From assembly GCA_964017185.1 (NCBI GenBank), contig OZ024880.1, positions 39,770,329 to 39,834,328 of the forward strand: a stretch of 64,000 bases of DNA, in the 5' to 3' direction. Below are positions 1 to 11,114 of the stretch, in pieces. The DNA is from Rugalucina vietnamica (taxonomy: Eukaryota; Mollusca; Bivalvia; Lucinida; Lucinidae). Made by a program: the position numbers and the translations under genes. Numbering within the stretch: the first letter of the stretch is position 1; every line of letters starts with the position of its first letter. The notes under the pieces were generated by a model. It saw only the letters and a program-made list of their open reading frames with translations. It did not search any database and was not told where the DNA came from.

Positions 1-612
1 GTTCCCAATCTGTAAAAACAGATTGTTGATTTGTTATTTCAAATTGTCAATCTGTTTTAACAAGATGTGAATTTGTTTTTACAAGTTGTCAATTTGAAAT
101 TTCAAATTCCCAATCTGTAAAAACAGATTGTTAATTTGTTATTTCAAGTTGTCAATCTGTTTTAACAAGTTGTGAATCTGTTTTAACAAAATGTGAATTT
201 GTTTTTACAAGTTGTCAATTTGAAATTTCAAGTTCCCAATCTGTAAAAACAGATTGTTAATTTGTTATTTCAAGTTGTCAATCTGTTTTAACAAGATGTG
301 ATTTTTTTTACAAGTTGTCAATTTGAAATTTCAAATTCCCAATCTGTAAAAACAGATTGTTAATTTGTTATTTCAAGTTGTCAATCTGTTTTAACAAGTT
401 GCGAATTTGTTTTTACAAGTTGTCAATTTGTTTTAACAAGTTGTCAATTTGAAATTTCAAGTTCTCAATCTGTAAAAACAGATTGTTAATTTGTTATTTC
501 AAGTTGTCTATCTGTTTTAACAAAATGTGAATTTGTTTTTACAAGTTGTCAATTTGAAATTTCAAATTCCCAATCTGTAAAAACAGATTGTTATTCTGTT
601 ATTACAAGATGA
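1..612. repeat. higher-order satellite, 21-bp subunits
   Basis: The stretch is built of ~21-bp subunits (variants of TTTGTTTTAACAAGTTGTCAA) ordered into larger units. The palindromic subunit CAATCTGTAAAAACAGATTG starts near 6, 111, 238, 340, 466 and 571, giving unit lengths of 105, 127, 102, 126 and 105, that is five or six subunits per unit. The array runs off the left edge. It has no coding potential. Confidence 0.9.
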
Positions 613-669
613 ACAACTTGCAAAAACGAAACTTAAATCGAATCCACTTGGCACTAATGCTCTTCCGTA

Positions 670-2928
670 GAAAAGTGACTGTCTAATTCAGTCATTAAAC
701 ATTCAAAGATTATTGTACCTGATGGACAGAATCGGTTGGCTTTGCAACGATAAGTGTTCATTACAGACAGAAGCGGTTGCACTGTCAACGATAACTGTTC
801 ACCAAAGATGAAATCATTCAAAAAGGTGAAAATGTTTAAACAATATCTCTTCCTGATACACTTATCTATCTGAAAAGCCTTGTCCTGGATGTGTGAATCA
901 GTAAATGCAATTTTCAAATATTATTGTACATGATAGACAGAACCGGTTGAGTATGCAACGATAACTGTTCATTTCAGACAGATATGGTTGCATTGTCAAC
1001 GACAACTGTTCACGACGAGTAAAATGATTCAAAACAGCCAAACTTCAAACAATTACTGCACATGAAACGCTCAACTATTTGAAAAGAGGCTGTTTAATTC
1101 AGTCATTAAACATTCAAAGATTTTTATACATGATGGACAGAATCGGTTGGCTTTGCAACGATAAGTGTTCATTACAGACAGTAGCGGTTGCACTGTCAAC
1201 AATAACTGTTCACCATAGATGAAATCATTCAAATCGGTGAAAAATGTTTAAACAATATCTGTTCGTGATACACATAACTATCTGAAAAGCCTTGTCCTGG
1301 ATATGTGAATCACTAAATGCAGTATTCAAAAATTATTGTACATGATAGACAAAACCGGTTGAGTTTGCAACGATAACTGTTCATTACAGACAGATATGGT
1401 TGCATTGTCAACGATAACTGTTCACGACGGGTAAAATGATTGAAAACAGCCAAACTTCAAACAATTACTGCACCTGAGACGCCCAACTATTTGAAAAGTG
1501 GCTGTCTACTTCAGTCATTAAACATTCAAAGATTATTGTACATGATGGACAGAATCGGTTGGCTTTGCAACGATAAGTGTTCATTACAGACAGAAGCGGT
1601 TGCACTGTCAACGATAACTGTTCACCAAAGATGAAATCATTCAAAAAGGTGAAAATGTTTAAACAATATCTCTTCCTGATACACTTATCTATCTGAAAAG
1701 CCTTGTCCTGGATGTGTGAATCAGTAAATGCAATTTTCAAATATTATTGTACATGATAGACAGAACCGGTTGAGTATGCAACGATAACTGTTCATTACAC
1801 ACAGATGTGGTTGCATTGTCAACGATAATTGTTCACGACGGGTAAAATGATTCAAAACAGCCAAACATCAAACAATTTCTGCACCTGAGACGCCCAACTA
1901 TTTGAAAAGAGGCTGTCTAATTCAGTCATTAAACATTCAAAGATTATTGTACATGATGGACAGAATCGGGTGGCTTTGCAACGATAAGTGTTCATTACAG
2001 ACAGAAGAGGTTGCACTGTCAACGATAACTGTTCACCAAAGATGAAATCATTCAAAAAGGTGAAAATGTTTAAACAATATTTGTTCCTGACACACTTAAC
2101 TATCTGAAAAGCCTTGTCCTGGATGTGTGAATCAGCAAATGCAATTTTTAAATATTATTGTACATGATAGACAGAACAGGTTGAGTTTGCAACGATAACT
2201 GTTCATTACAGACAGTTATGGTTGCATTGTCAACGATAACTGTTCACGACGGGTAAAATGATTCAAAACAGCCAAACTTCAAACAATTACTGCACTTGAG
2301 ACGTTCAACTATTTGAAAAGAGGCTGTCTAATTCAGCCATTAAACATTCAAAGATTACTGTACATGATGGACAGAATCGGTTGGCTTTGCAACGATAAGT
2401 GTTCATTACAGACAGAAGCGGTTGCACTGTCAATGATAACTGTTCACCATAGATGAAATCATTCAAATCAGTGAAAAACGTTTAAACAATATCTGTTCGT
2501 GATACACTAAACTATCTGGATGTGTGAATCAGTAAATGTGAAAAATGTTTAAACAATATCTGTTCATGATACACGAGACGCTTAACTATTTGAAAAAGAG
2601 GCTGTCTAATTCATTCATTAAACATTCAAAGATTATTGTACATGATTGTCAGAATCAGTTGGCTTTGCAACGATAAATGTTCATTACAGACAGAAGCGGC
2701 TGCACAGTCAACGATAATTGTTCACCACAGATGAAATCATTCAAATCAGTGAAGAACGTTTAAACAATATCTGTTCGTGATACACTAAACTATCTGGATG
2801 TGTGAATCAGTAAATGAAATATTCAAACATTACATGATAGACAGAACCGGTTGAGTTTGCAACAATAACTGTTCATTACAGACACTTATAGTTGCATTGT
2901 CAACGATAACTGTTTACGACAGGTAAAA
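670..2928. repeat. 411-bp satellite array, dimeric monomers
   Basis: The anchor word GTCTAATTCAG recurs near 681, 1092, 1503, 1915, 2326 and 2604, so the period is 411 bp with a shortened unit (278 bp) near the end. Each unit contains two diverged ~205-bp halves, one with GATGGACAGAATCGGTTGG and one with GATAGACAGAACCGGTTGA. Each half carries CAACGATAANTGTTCA twice. The near-identical minus-strand reading frames at 654-917, 1465-1740 and 1852-2055 are satellite translations. Confidence 0.9.
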
Positions 2929-3749
2929 GTACCCATGATCAGGACGAAAACTTGATCACACTAAACTGTTATGAAGTGCATGCAATCAGATATAAAATGT
3001 CCTGCTGTGGAGAAGATAGGATAGGTTGTATCGTATCGTATGCTATTGAAATAAACGTTAGAAATAAGCAAAAAACTCGATATGCCTTTTACAGATTGAG
3101 ACAATGGTAGGTATTATATCAACAAAATATGTTAATCAAATTTTATTTCTTCCTTTATGAAACTGTAAACACTCGGGTTCTCTGTTTTAAAAGTAGTCGA
3201 TGTCTGTTTACAGCTGTGAGATGCTTTATAGTGCACATAGTAAAACTGTCGTCCTCAGACATCGACGATATCACCTTAAAGCAGGTCCTCCGATAGCTAT
3301 GCCACCTACCTCCGGACGCTGCAACCACAGTAAATATGACCCTGCCGTCAAGAACTACAAAAGGGTACTTCATGCCTTAGCAAGGTTTTCAGGATGTCTG
3401 CACAAGATATGATAAAACAGGTTAAAGATTGCATCAGTTCTAATAAAATATACAAAAGATGAATATAACCATGCATGTAAACAAATGAATTAAAAATATC
3501 TGTTGAAAATTCTGTATTTCCCGATTCAAACGTCATTTAGGGTCAAACGAATACAGTCCAAACCCATTTTATGCAGTGTGTCCGTTGGTTCGTATACGAA
3601 AAATGATATTCATAAACGATGTGTATGTTTTTCAGATCTCTAAACGCAATCCTATCAAAAATAATAAGAGCTGTCGCATGACAGCGTAGCTCGACTGCAT
3701 TTGGTTCTGTCAAACTGGAGCCAACTCTAACTCACCACACAGACATCCC
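2929..3749. other. no identifiable feature
   Basis: This is AT-rich, apparently single-copy sequence between two satellite blocks. It has short open frames on both strands around 3155-3536, none with a recognisable domain. I see no RNA gene or transposon end here. Confidence 0.5.
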
Positions 3750-4915
3750 AAGGCCATGATGATATAAGGCAAATTCATTTTACTATGAAATATAGCTATA
3801 ACTATTTTGAAGTCAAAAATTCGGTGCTATCGACCCATAACCATGTAAAATCTTGATCACACATCTCTTGCTGTAGAAGATACAAGGCAAAATCACTAAA
3901 CCATGAAATTTGATCTCAGTGACCAATGATTACTTTCTGGTCAAAAGGCTGGTCATACTCACAAATTATATGAGAAAAGCCTGTTCATATACCAACTGAG
4001 CATCAAGATATAAGGCAAAATCAATGGACCATGAAATTATGTCACAAAGTCCCTTGACTGCTTTTGGGTCAAATGTCTGGTCGTACTCACTCATCTGAAA
4101 GAAGCATGCTTACATACCAACTGACTGTCAAGCTATAAAGCAAAATTACTGGACCATGAAGTTAGGTCACCGTGACCTATGACTACTTTAAGGTGAAAGG
4201 CCTGGTCATACTCGTTCATTATCTGAAGGAAGCATTTTCATATACCAACTGGGTTTTAAGATATAAGACAAAATCACTGGGCCATGAAATTATGTTATTG
4301 TGACCTATGACTACTTTTGGGTCAAAGGTCTGGTTATACTTACTTATTATCTAAAAGAAGCATGTTCCTTTACCAACTGAGAGTCAAGATATAAGACAAA
4401 ATCACTGGACCATGAAATTAGGTCACTGTGACCTATGACTACTTTTAGGTCAAAGGTCTAGTCATACTCACTCATTATCTGAAGGAAGCATGTTCAAAAA
4501 CCAACTAAGTGTCAAGATATAAGACAAAATCAGTGGACCATGAGATTTGGTCACTGTGACCTATGACAACTTTTGTGTCAAAGGTCTGGACCTACTTACT
4601 CATTTTCTGAAAGAAGCATGTTCCTGTACTAACAGAGTGTCAAGATATATTACAAAATCACTGGACCATGAAATTAGGTCGCAGTGACCTATGACAACTT
4701 TCAGGTCAAATATCTGGTCATACTCACTCATTATCTATGAGAAGCATGTTCCTATACCAACCGAGTGTCAAAAAATAAGGAAAAATCACTGGACCATGAA
4801 ATTAGGTCATTGTGACCTATGACTACTTTTGGGTTAAGGGTCTGGTCATACATACTTATTATCCGAAAGCAGTATGTTCTTATACCAACTGGGTGTCAAG
4901 GTGTAAAAGAAAAAA
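3750..4915. repeat. 127-bp tandem array with nuclear-receptor-like half-sites
   Basis: The word GGACCATGAAATTA recurs near 3900, 4028, 4153, 4279, 4408, 4535, 4663 and 4792, a period of 127-128 bp, with decayed copies at the left end. Most units contain an inverted repeat of AGGTCA with a 3-bp spacer. Perfect half-sites occur at 4164-4178, 4420-4434 and 4804-4818, and near copies in the other units. Several units also carry an AGGTCA-A-AGGTCT direct repeat, for example at 4447-4459. The match to the vertebrate oestrogen-response consensus is seen directly; any function is unknown. Confidence 0.85.
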
Positions 4916-4924
4916 ACAAACATT

Positions 4925-5780
4925 TTAAGCTGTTCTAGTTTTCAACCTCTAGCCCCACCCCCAGGCATGGACCCTGGTGTCGGATGGCACGTAATAAAAG
5001 CTAAGTTGACAGTGCACCAATGGCCCAAGTATGAATGCTTTCTGATCTACAGCTATCAAGATATGAATTAAAATGTAAATTTTGGCTAATTTATGAAAGT
5101 GTTTTAGATTTAACCTCTAACTCCACCCCTAGCATGAACACAGGAGCCCAATGCACCAACCCTACAGGATAGATGTAGTACAAGTATGAATGCTTTCTGG
5201 TAAGCGGTTGTCAAGAAAATGACTTCTAGAAAATTATATCGCAAAACAGCCAAATTTTGAAAATGTTCTAGATTTTAACCTCTTGCCCCACCCCCCGCCA
5301 TGGACCTAGGAGCCTCGAATGAAAGGCAACCAACCCTACGGGTTATCTATGGTCCAAGTTTAAATCCTCTCTGATAAGTTATTGCCAAGATCTAGACTTC
5401 TAGAAAACTATACCACAGAACAGAAGGTGTTCTAGATTTTAACCTCTAGTCCCACCCCCGGGCATAGACATATGGGTGTGATGTCATAGAATGAAAGCCA
5501 GCCTAACAGGGTACCTATGGTCCAAGTTTAAATCTTCTCTGATAAGTAGTTGCCAAGATCTGGACTTCTAGAAGGGTACGTATGATATGATCAAAGTATT
5601 TATGCTGTCAAGACATAGACACCTGCAAAATTAGACCTCAGAAAAGCCATTTTATGGTGGTCTGTATATTAACCTCAAGCCCCACCCCGGGATTCATTGC
5701 CTTGGAATGAAAGCCTGGCATACAGGGTGCCTATGGCCCAAGTATGAATGATTTTCGGTAAGTGGTTGTCAAGGTATGCA
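4925..5780. repeat. ~165-bp tandem array
   Basis: The words AACCTCTAGCCCCACCCC and CTATGGTCCAAGTTTAAAT recur at about 4944, 5112, 5278, 5442 and 5670. This gives five units of about 165 bp, the last one longer. The array directly follows the 127-bp array. Confidence 0.8.
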
Positions 5781-5833
5781 CTAACCGAAACGGTTTAACA
5801 TCATTAAGCAAATATCGTGGTGTTCTACGAAAA

Positions 5834-5973
5834 TGGACAGATATCGTTGAAAGTAAATTATAAACCTACATGCTCAACGATAACTGTCCATTTAGCTTGT
5901 GGACAGTTATCGTTGCGGCTGCAACGATAAGTGTCCATGGTGGACAGTTATCGTTGATGGACAGTTATCGGTG
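5834..5973. repeat. cluster of six 16-bp words forming hairpins
   Basis: CAACGATAACTGTCCA or its complement lies at 5834-5849, 5875-5890, 5900-5915, 5922-5937, 5941-5956 and 5958-5973 with at most one mismatch. The 5875/5900 pair forms a perfect 16-bp stem with a 9-nt loop. The 5922/5941 pair forms a 16-bp stem with one mismatch and a 3-nt loop. The same word, with TTCA in place of TCCA, is the recurrent core of the satellite at 670-2928. Confidence 0.85.
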
Positions 5974-6099
5974 CTACACACGAGTGTATGAATGATTTCT
6001 CAGAAAAATACACTGTACTCAACATAACATGCAATAAAACACGAATCGGCTGACTCTTGTTTTTAAAAGACGAAACATTTAAAAATAAATGCCTCTGCA

Positions 6100-6850
6100 A
6101 TCTGTTATGAAACCCGTTATACAATTTCTACAATTTATTACTACGCACACGTGCATAGCTGCAAATTTTGTCTTCTTGAGGGAATAAACACATGTACAAT
6201 AATATAGGGACATGCCAATTATAGCACAAAAACAATAACCGAATGCCACTTAAACTGTTGTAAAACATGTCAACCACTCGCTGTAGTCACAAGGGTGTAC
6301 TTAAAAGTTATGCAAATGACTTCATTCGCAATGAAATAAGTTGATTATTTGCAACCAAAAATAGGAAACATGATATTTACATTTAGTATGATTGGGCTTA
6401 CTCCACACTAATATGAAGTGAATTGAATGTATTACCTGCATTCCAGAAATCAGAATAATAAGATGACCAAAACAAAATATAAGGATGATAAGAATTTCAA
6501 CGGTGATTTGGAAATATATTTTCATGACCAGGCAGTAACGAAAGGGGTGACCACGAGGTGTAGGAATGATTTTTCTCGATGTGCAATGTATTTTTCGTCT
6601 AGAAACACAACCGTCAGTTGTTTCTTTAAAATAATTAAAATATACAGGCATATTCACACTCATTGAAATACAATACTGATTCCTGGATTGCCACCAACAA
6701 ATACTTCTTCAAAAAATTCATTTCCGCCTGCATAACACTTAAAACGACAAACGTCACCGAGTAAATGCTGCACTGCGCCATAAACGTGCAAACGTGTGCA
6801 ATGGCCGCTGCCTCTCCTTGGACGCCATCAAGTGGCTGTCGTATTAGCTT
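6100..6850 (+). repeat. interspersed repeat A, copy 1
   Basis: The sequence aligns by eye with 13540-14285 (same strand) and 35845-36785 (opposite strand). Shared landmarks are GGGAATAAACACATG, AACATGTCAACCAC, a GTAGTCACA-GGGTGTA block and ATGCTGCACTG near the right end. No terminal repeats or coding domain were recognised. The open frames at 6322-6663 (-) and 6427-6666 (+) overlap each other and are not kept open in the other copies. Confidence 0.7.
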
Positions 6851-7009
6851 TAGGCTCTATAAATTTTGTGCCTATAAACGAGAAAACTATAAAATGTGTT
6901 GACACAAATTTGATAACAGATAAAGGTGTGAATACTAGAATCTCTAATGAATACTAGAATTCATGAATGCTATGCACGAGTATTTTTATGACATTCGCGA
7001 TTAGGTTAA

Positions 7010-7330
7010 AAAGAGAAAAGAAGGCAATGATCAAGAAATGACGGAATCAGAAAGAAATTCCCACTCCAAAAACTAAATTGACAATCAGGTCCTTATATCA
7101 AGAAAACATATCGTAAGCCGAGTGAGCAGCTATTTCCCAATAGGCGGCCACTCAATTATCCGAACTTACCTAAAATTATGTAAAACGTACATAAAGTGCA
7201 AACAGCACAAACATTCAACACCAACACATAAAACAATAAGAACCACAACAAAAGTATCACATTGGAACGATCAGTGATATGAAACAACTGGTGGTGGTGG
7301 CTTAAATCTCACACTCTGGGTTTTACATGG
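7010..7330 (-). mobile_element. retroelement 3'-end fragment
   Basis: This is the 3' tail of the family whose reverse transcriptase lies at 20960-21952 (-). Diagnostic blocks are GGCAATGATCA, TTCCCACTCCAAAAAC, CGTAAGCCGAGTGAGCAGC, GGAACGATCAGT and GGCTTAAA. The copy is 5'-truncated and non-coding. Confidence 0.75.
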
Positions 7331-7576
7331 CCCTGACTTCAATCAAACTGCCTATGCAAAACTTCAAAGGCATTTAAACGCTTTTGAACTGGATCTCCTT
7401 TAAATCAATAAATTGGTCGTTAAAATGTATCATTGTTTAAGAAAATATTGTTCGAGCATGGTTTATTAATTTTGCCCTTTTACAGAAAGAGAAACACGGC
7501 TGGCAAAATGTTACATTCAAATATATGATAGGCTGAACCAAACTGTCGGGACATTTATCAAAGTTCATCACATGGT

Positions 7577-7796
7577 CATGAGCCGCCTCATGAGAAAACC
7601 AACAGTGTGGTTTTCGAACAGGTCCAACACAAACCAAGCTGTACAAGTACAGAAGATGGCTAGAGGCTGGAAGTTTTGGATTGAGAAAGTAGAGAGATTG
7701 TACTATCCGTGTAGTATCCGTGTACTATACTGTGAAGCTGATCAGCGCCTTCGTTTTCGCATATGCACACTGTTGGTTTTCCCATTGTGCGGCCCA
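7577..7796. mobile_element. GAGCC-ended hairpin MITE, diverged copy
   Basis: The copy begins GAGCCGCCTCATGAGAAAACC and ends with an inverted TTGGTTTTCCCATTGTGCGGCCC. The central GCGAAAACAAAGGCGC hairpin is largely lost; only GAAGCTGATCAGCGCCTTCG remains. It has no coding function. Confidence 0.7.
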
Positions 7797-8080
7797 TATA
7801 TATAGATTCATTTATGTCGTCCTCCATTAATAACTGTTTATTAATTTCCGTTCATGGATAGAAAGCAATAATGGACCTCACGCACGTCTTGAAATTGATG
7901 TCTGATTTGTAAGAGTCGTTGCTTTTTGTGTCTGGAGATTTAAATAAACTGATGCTGTGGTCATGAAAGAATTAAGATTATTGTAGTTTCAAAGATGCAT
8001 GGTAATACGACTAGGAGAGTAATATTAATAGGTACCGGTGTACTTTGGTGCCTACGATATCGTTAGTAGAACATAATTTT

Positions 8081-8265
8081 GCCCTTTTCTATATGTCGGG
8101 TCAGCTATATGTCGGGCAGGAGCCCTTTTCTATATGTCGGGTCAGCTATATGTCGGGTCAGGAGCCCTTTTCTATATGTCGGGTCAGCTATATGTCGGGT
8201 CAGGAGCCCTTTTCTATATGTCGGGTCAGCTATATGTCGGGTCAGCTATATGTCGGTTAAGTCGG
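8081..8265 (+). repeat. 42-bp minisatellite
   Basis: The word GCCCTTTTCTATATGTCGGG recurs at 8081, 8122, 8164 and 8206, a period of 41-42 bp, with an internal CTATATGTCGGGTCAG subrepeat. The period is a multiple of three, so two frames stay open and yield repetitive peptides. These are not evidence of a gene. Confidence 0.9.
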
Positions 8266-8379
8266 TTAATAGCTATATATAGCTATTGTTTATTTGTTTA
8301 AATGTCCGACTATAAATAAAATTTGTATTCTGTATTCTTCTATTCATGCAAATGTATTGTAATGTATTGTAATGTTTCA

Positions 8380-8690
8380 CCCATAGTGCAGATTATATTT
8401 TTCTTTCGGTACTTTGAGATCAGTAAAGATATTCAGAGTTCAAAACACTTACGTTTAGAAACATACTTCTAAGCATTGTTTTAATTACTTGGCCTCGTTT
8501 AGAAATGTGTCTTTGATTTAGACCTCTCGTATAAATTCTCGAAATTGCAGCTCTATAGTCTGTCTTTCGTTGTCGGTTTAAAAAGGGCTACTGATGAGGG
8601 TTCATTACCCGAAATTGTGCAATATAGTCCATACTATCTCCCTTTGAATGTTTTACTGCTTCCAAAGGATCAAACCATTATATTTTAATT
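8380..8690 (+). repeat. hammerhead-bearing repeat, single copy
   Basis: The copy matches 54110-54440 through CATAGTGCAGATTATATTTT, TTTGAGATCA, TTCGTTG(T/C)CGGTTT and CCATACTATCTCCCTTTGAATG. It contains a complete type I hammerhead motif at 8585-8630. Left of 8380 and right of 8690 the similarity stops, with no clear target duplication. Confidence 0.8.
8585..8630 (+). ncRNA. type I hammerhead ribozyme motif (HHR-1)
   Basis: Stem I is formed by GGGCTA (8585-8590) and TAGTCC (8625-8630), six pairs with one G-U. The core CTGATGA is at 8591-8597. Stem II is GGGT/ACCC (8598-8601/8607-8610) with a 5-nt loop. GAAA is at 8611-8614. Stem III is a minimal TTG/CAA (8615-8617/8620-8622). A T-A pair position and an unpaired A precede the predicted cleavage between 8624 and 8625. 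All invariant core positions are present. A short stem III is typical of ribozymes of Penelope-like elements and metazoan retrozymes. Activity is inferred. Confidence 0.85.
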
Positions 8691-8800
8691 GTTTAATGCT
8701 TTTTCCGTAACTACCTGTTGGTATCAGTAGGTCAACATCAACAAAAACACCGCCACCACCACCACCAACAACATAATCAGCAGAAACAACGGAAACATTT

Positions 8801-9034
8801 GAGCCGCCTGGTGGGAAAACCAACAATATGGTTTTTGAAAAGGTTTGACACAAACCGACCTGTACAGTCACAGAAAAGAGCTAGAAGCTTGAAATTTCGG
8901 ATTTAGGAAGAAGAGGAAGTGTACTATCCGTGTAGCGAAAACAAAGGCGCTGATCAGCTTCGCGGTAACCGCGAAGCTGATCTGCGCCTTTGTTTTCGCA
9001 TAGGCAGATTGTTGGTTTTCCCACGAGGCGGCTC
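8801..9034. mobile_element. GAGCC-ended hairpin MITE, intact
   Basis: The ends are inverted: GAGCCGCCTGGTGGGAAAACC on the left and a complementary end at 9034. Both sides are flanked by ATTT (8797-8800 and 9035-9038), a probable 4-bp target duplication. A near-perfect 65-bp palindrome at 8935-8999 (centre 8967) starts GCGAAAACAAAGGCGC. Its translation gives the peptide ENKGADQLRGNREADLRLCF seen in several frames of the window. It is non-autonomous and has no gene. Confidence 0.88.
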
Positions 9035-9386
9035 ATTTGAATTTGACAAACAATTTCGTTTCTCTATGTGTTGCCTTGCGAAACTGTTTAGAGCTGCATC
9101 GATATTATTGTAGATCATATTTAATAGCTCTCTATGAAAACGGCTATTTCATTTCCTATACGCAATACAAAAGCAGTTATATTACACTGTATTATATTCT
9201 AAATAACATATGTCTGAGAATCTACTTTTGATAAGTCTAGATCAGACAGGTTGACCAATGTTACAACTCCATCGAGTCATTCTAAAAATTACTTTTGAAC
9301 AGGAAATGATTGAATGTAGTCTGAACGAATTCATATGAAATGCTGTATTATACATGTAGCCATTGAATTTGTTTTTATAAGCAAAC

Positions 9387-9470
9387 TTGCGTCCACTGCC
9401 AGAAGCGGACTTGCGTCCACTATCAAAAGCGAATTAGCGTCCACAATTTAGAAGCGGTTTTGCGTCCTGT
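9387..9470 (+). repeat. ~24-bp tandem repeat
   Basis: TTGCGTCCAC or a close variant recurs near 9387, 9411, 9434 and 9459, joined by AGAAGCGGA-like spacers. This gives about four short degenerate units. Confidence 0.75.
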
Positions 9471-9570
9471 GAGCAAGCAGGTAAAGGCAAGGTTTAAAGG
9501 TAACATTACAAAGTAAGACAAAACCACACTCTTTGGAACTGAGGAACGTATGCAATCTATGATTTTCGAA

Positions 9571-9785
9571 AAGGTACAAGTAGGCAATGATAAGGAAAAG
9601 GCGCCATCAGAAAGAAATTCCCACTCCAAAAAACGAGGTGGGAAAACATCTGACAATTAGGTACTCGTAAGCCGAGTGAGCAGGTATTTCCCAGTAGGAG
9701 ACCACTTAGTTACCCAAGCTAACGTACATAACGTACAAACGTACATAAGGTTCAAACAGCACAAAAACACGACTCCAAACAAGTA
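9571..9785 (-). mobile_element. retroelement 3'-end fragment
   Basis: The copy starts at the family's 3' terminus (AAAAGGTACAAGTAGGCAATG) and runs to about 9785. It lacks part of the ATCGTAAGCC region. It is 5'-truncated and abuts the element at 9784-11111. Confidence 0.75.
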
Positions 9786-11111
9786 GCCCAAGGGCAACGA
9801 TCGCTCACCTGAGAGTCAACAAGTACAGTCACTGGACAAAGTTTTTTTTTTTTTTTTTTTTTTAAGATCTGATCAAAATTGAAGACGCTAGAGTAGCCAC
9901 AACATTAAAAATTGATTTTTCAAACATTCAAGGGCAGCTAACTCCGCAGTCCAGGGTCGAATCTGGCTCAAATTCGAACTCATCCAAGATGTTATGGTTA
10001 TCCTCGTTACTTCCAAGAATGAAGAAGATCCGATGAAAATTGAAGGCGCTAGAGTGGCCACAATACAAAATATTGATTTTTCAAACACTAAAGGGCAGCT
10101 AACTCCGCAGTCAGAGGTCGGATCTGGCCTAAATTCAAACTCATCCGAGATATTGTAGTTATCCTTGAAACCTGCAAGAATGAAGAAGATCCACTGAAAA
10201 ACAAAGATGCTAGAGTGGCCACAACACAAAATGTTGATTTTTCAAACACTCAAGGTCGGATCTGGTCGAAATTTGATCTCATCCGAGATGTTATGGATGT
10301 CCTTGTTACTTCCAAGAATCAAAACTCAAATATTTCAAGCGAAATGGCAGAAATTGCAATTTTCCGCTTTTCGTCTTATAAGTCAATGGAAACTTTAAGT
10401 TGCCATAGCAACCAAAGTATTGGACAAGGACAATAAAAAACACAAACTTTGTAGAGGCTAATATCATAAGCATGTATGCGAAGTTTCAGCTTCATCCGCC
10501 TTACAGCTTCTGAGAAGAAAATTTTTGAATATTTTTTTCGAAAATTTACCCTTTACGTTGCTATAGCAAGCAAACGAATAAAGCGATTTTGACAAAAGTT
10601 GCCTAAAACGGGGAGGTTCTCAATAAACATTTATGTAAAAACAAAATTTCAATATCCTCAACAAGACGGCAGAAATTGCAAATTTCCACTTTTTGCCTTA
10701 TAAGTCAATGGAAACTTATGTTGCTATAGCAACAAAACGAATGAAGTGATTTTTTTTTTTTACAAAAGTTGCCTTAAACGTGAAGGACTACTCAATAAAT
10801 ATTTATGTAAAAACAAAATTCAAATATCCCCAGCCTGACAACGGAAAATGCCAATTTCCACTTTTTTTCCATACAAGTCAATGGAAACTTCAAGTTGCCA
10901 TAGCAACCAGAGTTCTTATCCGATCAAGATAAAAAACACAAACTTTCGTTCCCCCTACCCATGGATGCTCCACATGAAATTTGGCTTTGATCGGCCAAGC
11001 GGTTTCAGAGAAGATCTTTGAAAATGTGAACGGACGCACGGACGCACGGACGGACGCCGGCTCGACTACCATACTATAAGCTCCCCATGAGCCTTCGGCT
11101 CAGGTGAGCTA
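9784..11111 (+). mobile_element. CTCAGGTGAGC-ended element with internal tandem units
   Basis: The element starts near CCCAAGGGCAACGATCGCTCACCTGAG and ends GAGCCTTCGGCTCAGGTGAGCTA, preceded by a GGACGCACGGACG run. Inside are three ~160-bp units marked by GCTAGAGTGGCCACAA (9886, 10046, 10205). A second series of ~160-bp units at 10320-10920 is marked by TAAGTCAATGGAAACTT. A 22-T tract lies at 9842-9863. The end is shared with 43880-43902 and, degraded, with 19218-19460, 26430-26640 and 48877-48980. No transposase was seen. Confidence 0.75.
10399..10907. promoter_or_regulatory. four X-box-like palindromes in the tandem units
   Basis: GTTGCCATAGCAAC occurs at 10399-10412 and 10894-10907. GTTGCTATAGCAAC occurs at 10720-10733, and a one-mismatch version at 10557-10570. 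These match the known RFX-family X-box layout (two inverted half-sites, 2-bp gap). Binding is unproven and the motif may only be part of the repeat. Confidence 0.45.
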
Positions 11112-11114
11112 AAC

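Noticed and set aside
1-612. CRISPR-like array
   Set aside because: Subunits are contiguous variants of one another with no unique spacers, in an animal genome.
654-917. Near-identical frames at 654-917, 1465-1740 and 1852-2055
   Set aside because: They are the same phase of the 411-bp satellite (411 is divisible by three, so frames recur) and do not suggest a gene family.
6322-6666. Overlapping open frames on both strands
   Set aside because: They lie in interspersed repeat A, and the frames are interrupted in the other two copies.
8045-8282. Repetitive peptides from the 42-bp minisatellite
   Set aside because: The period is a multiple of three, so frames stay open by arithmetic in two registers.
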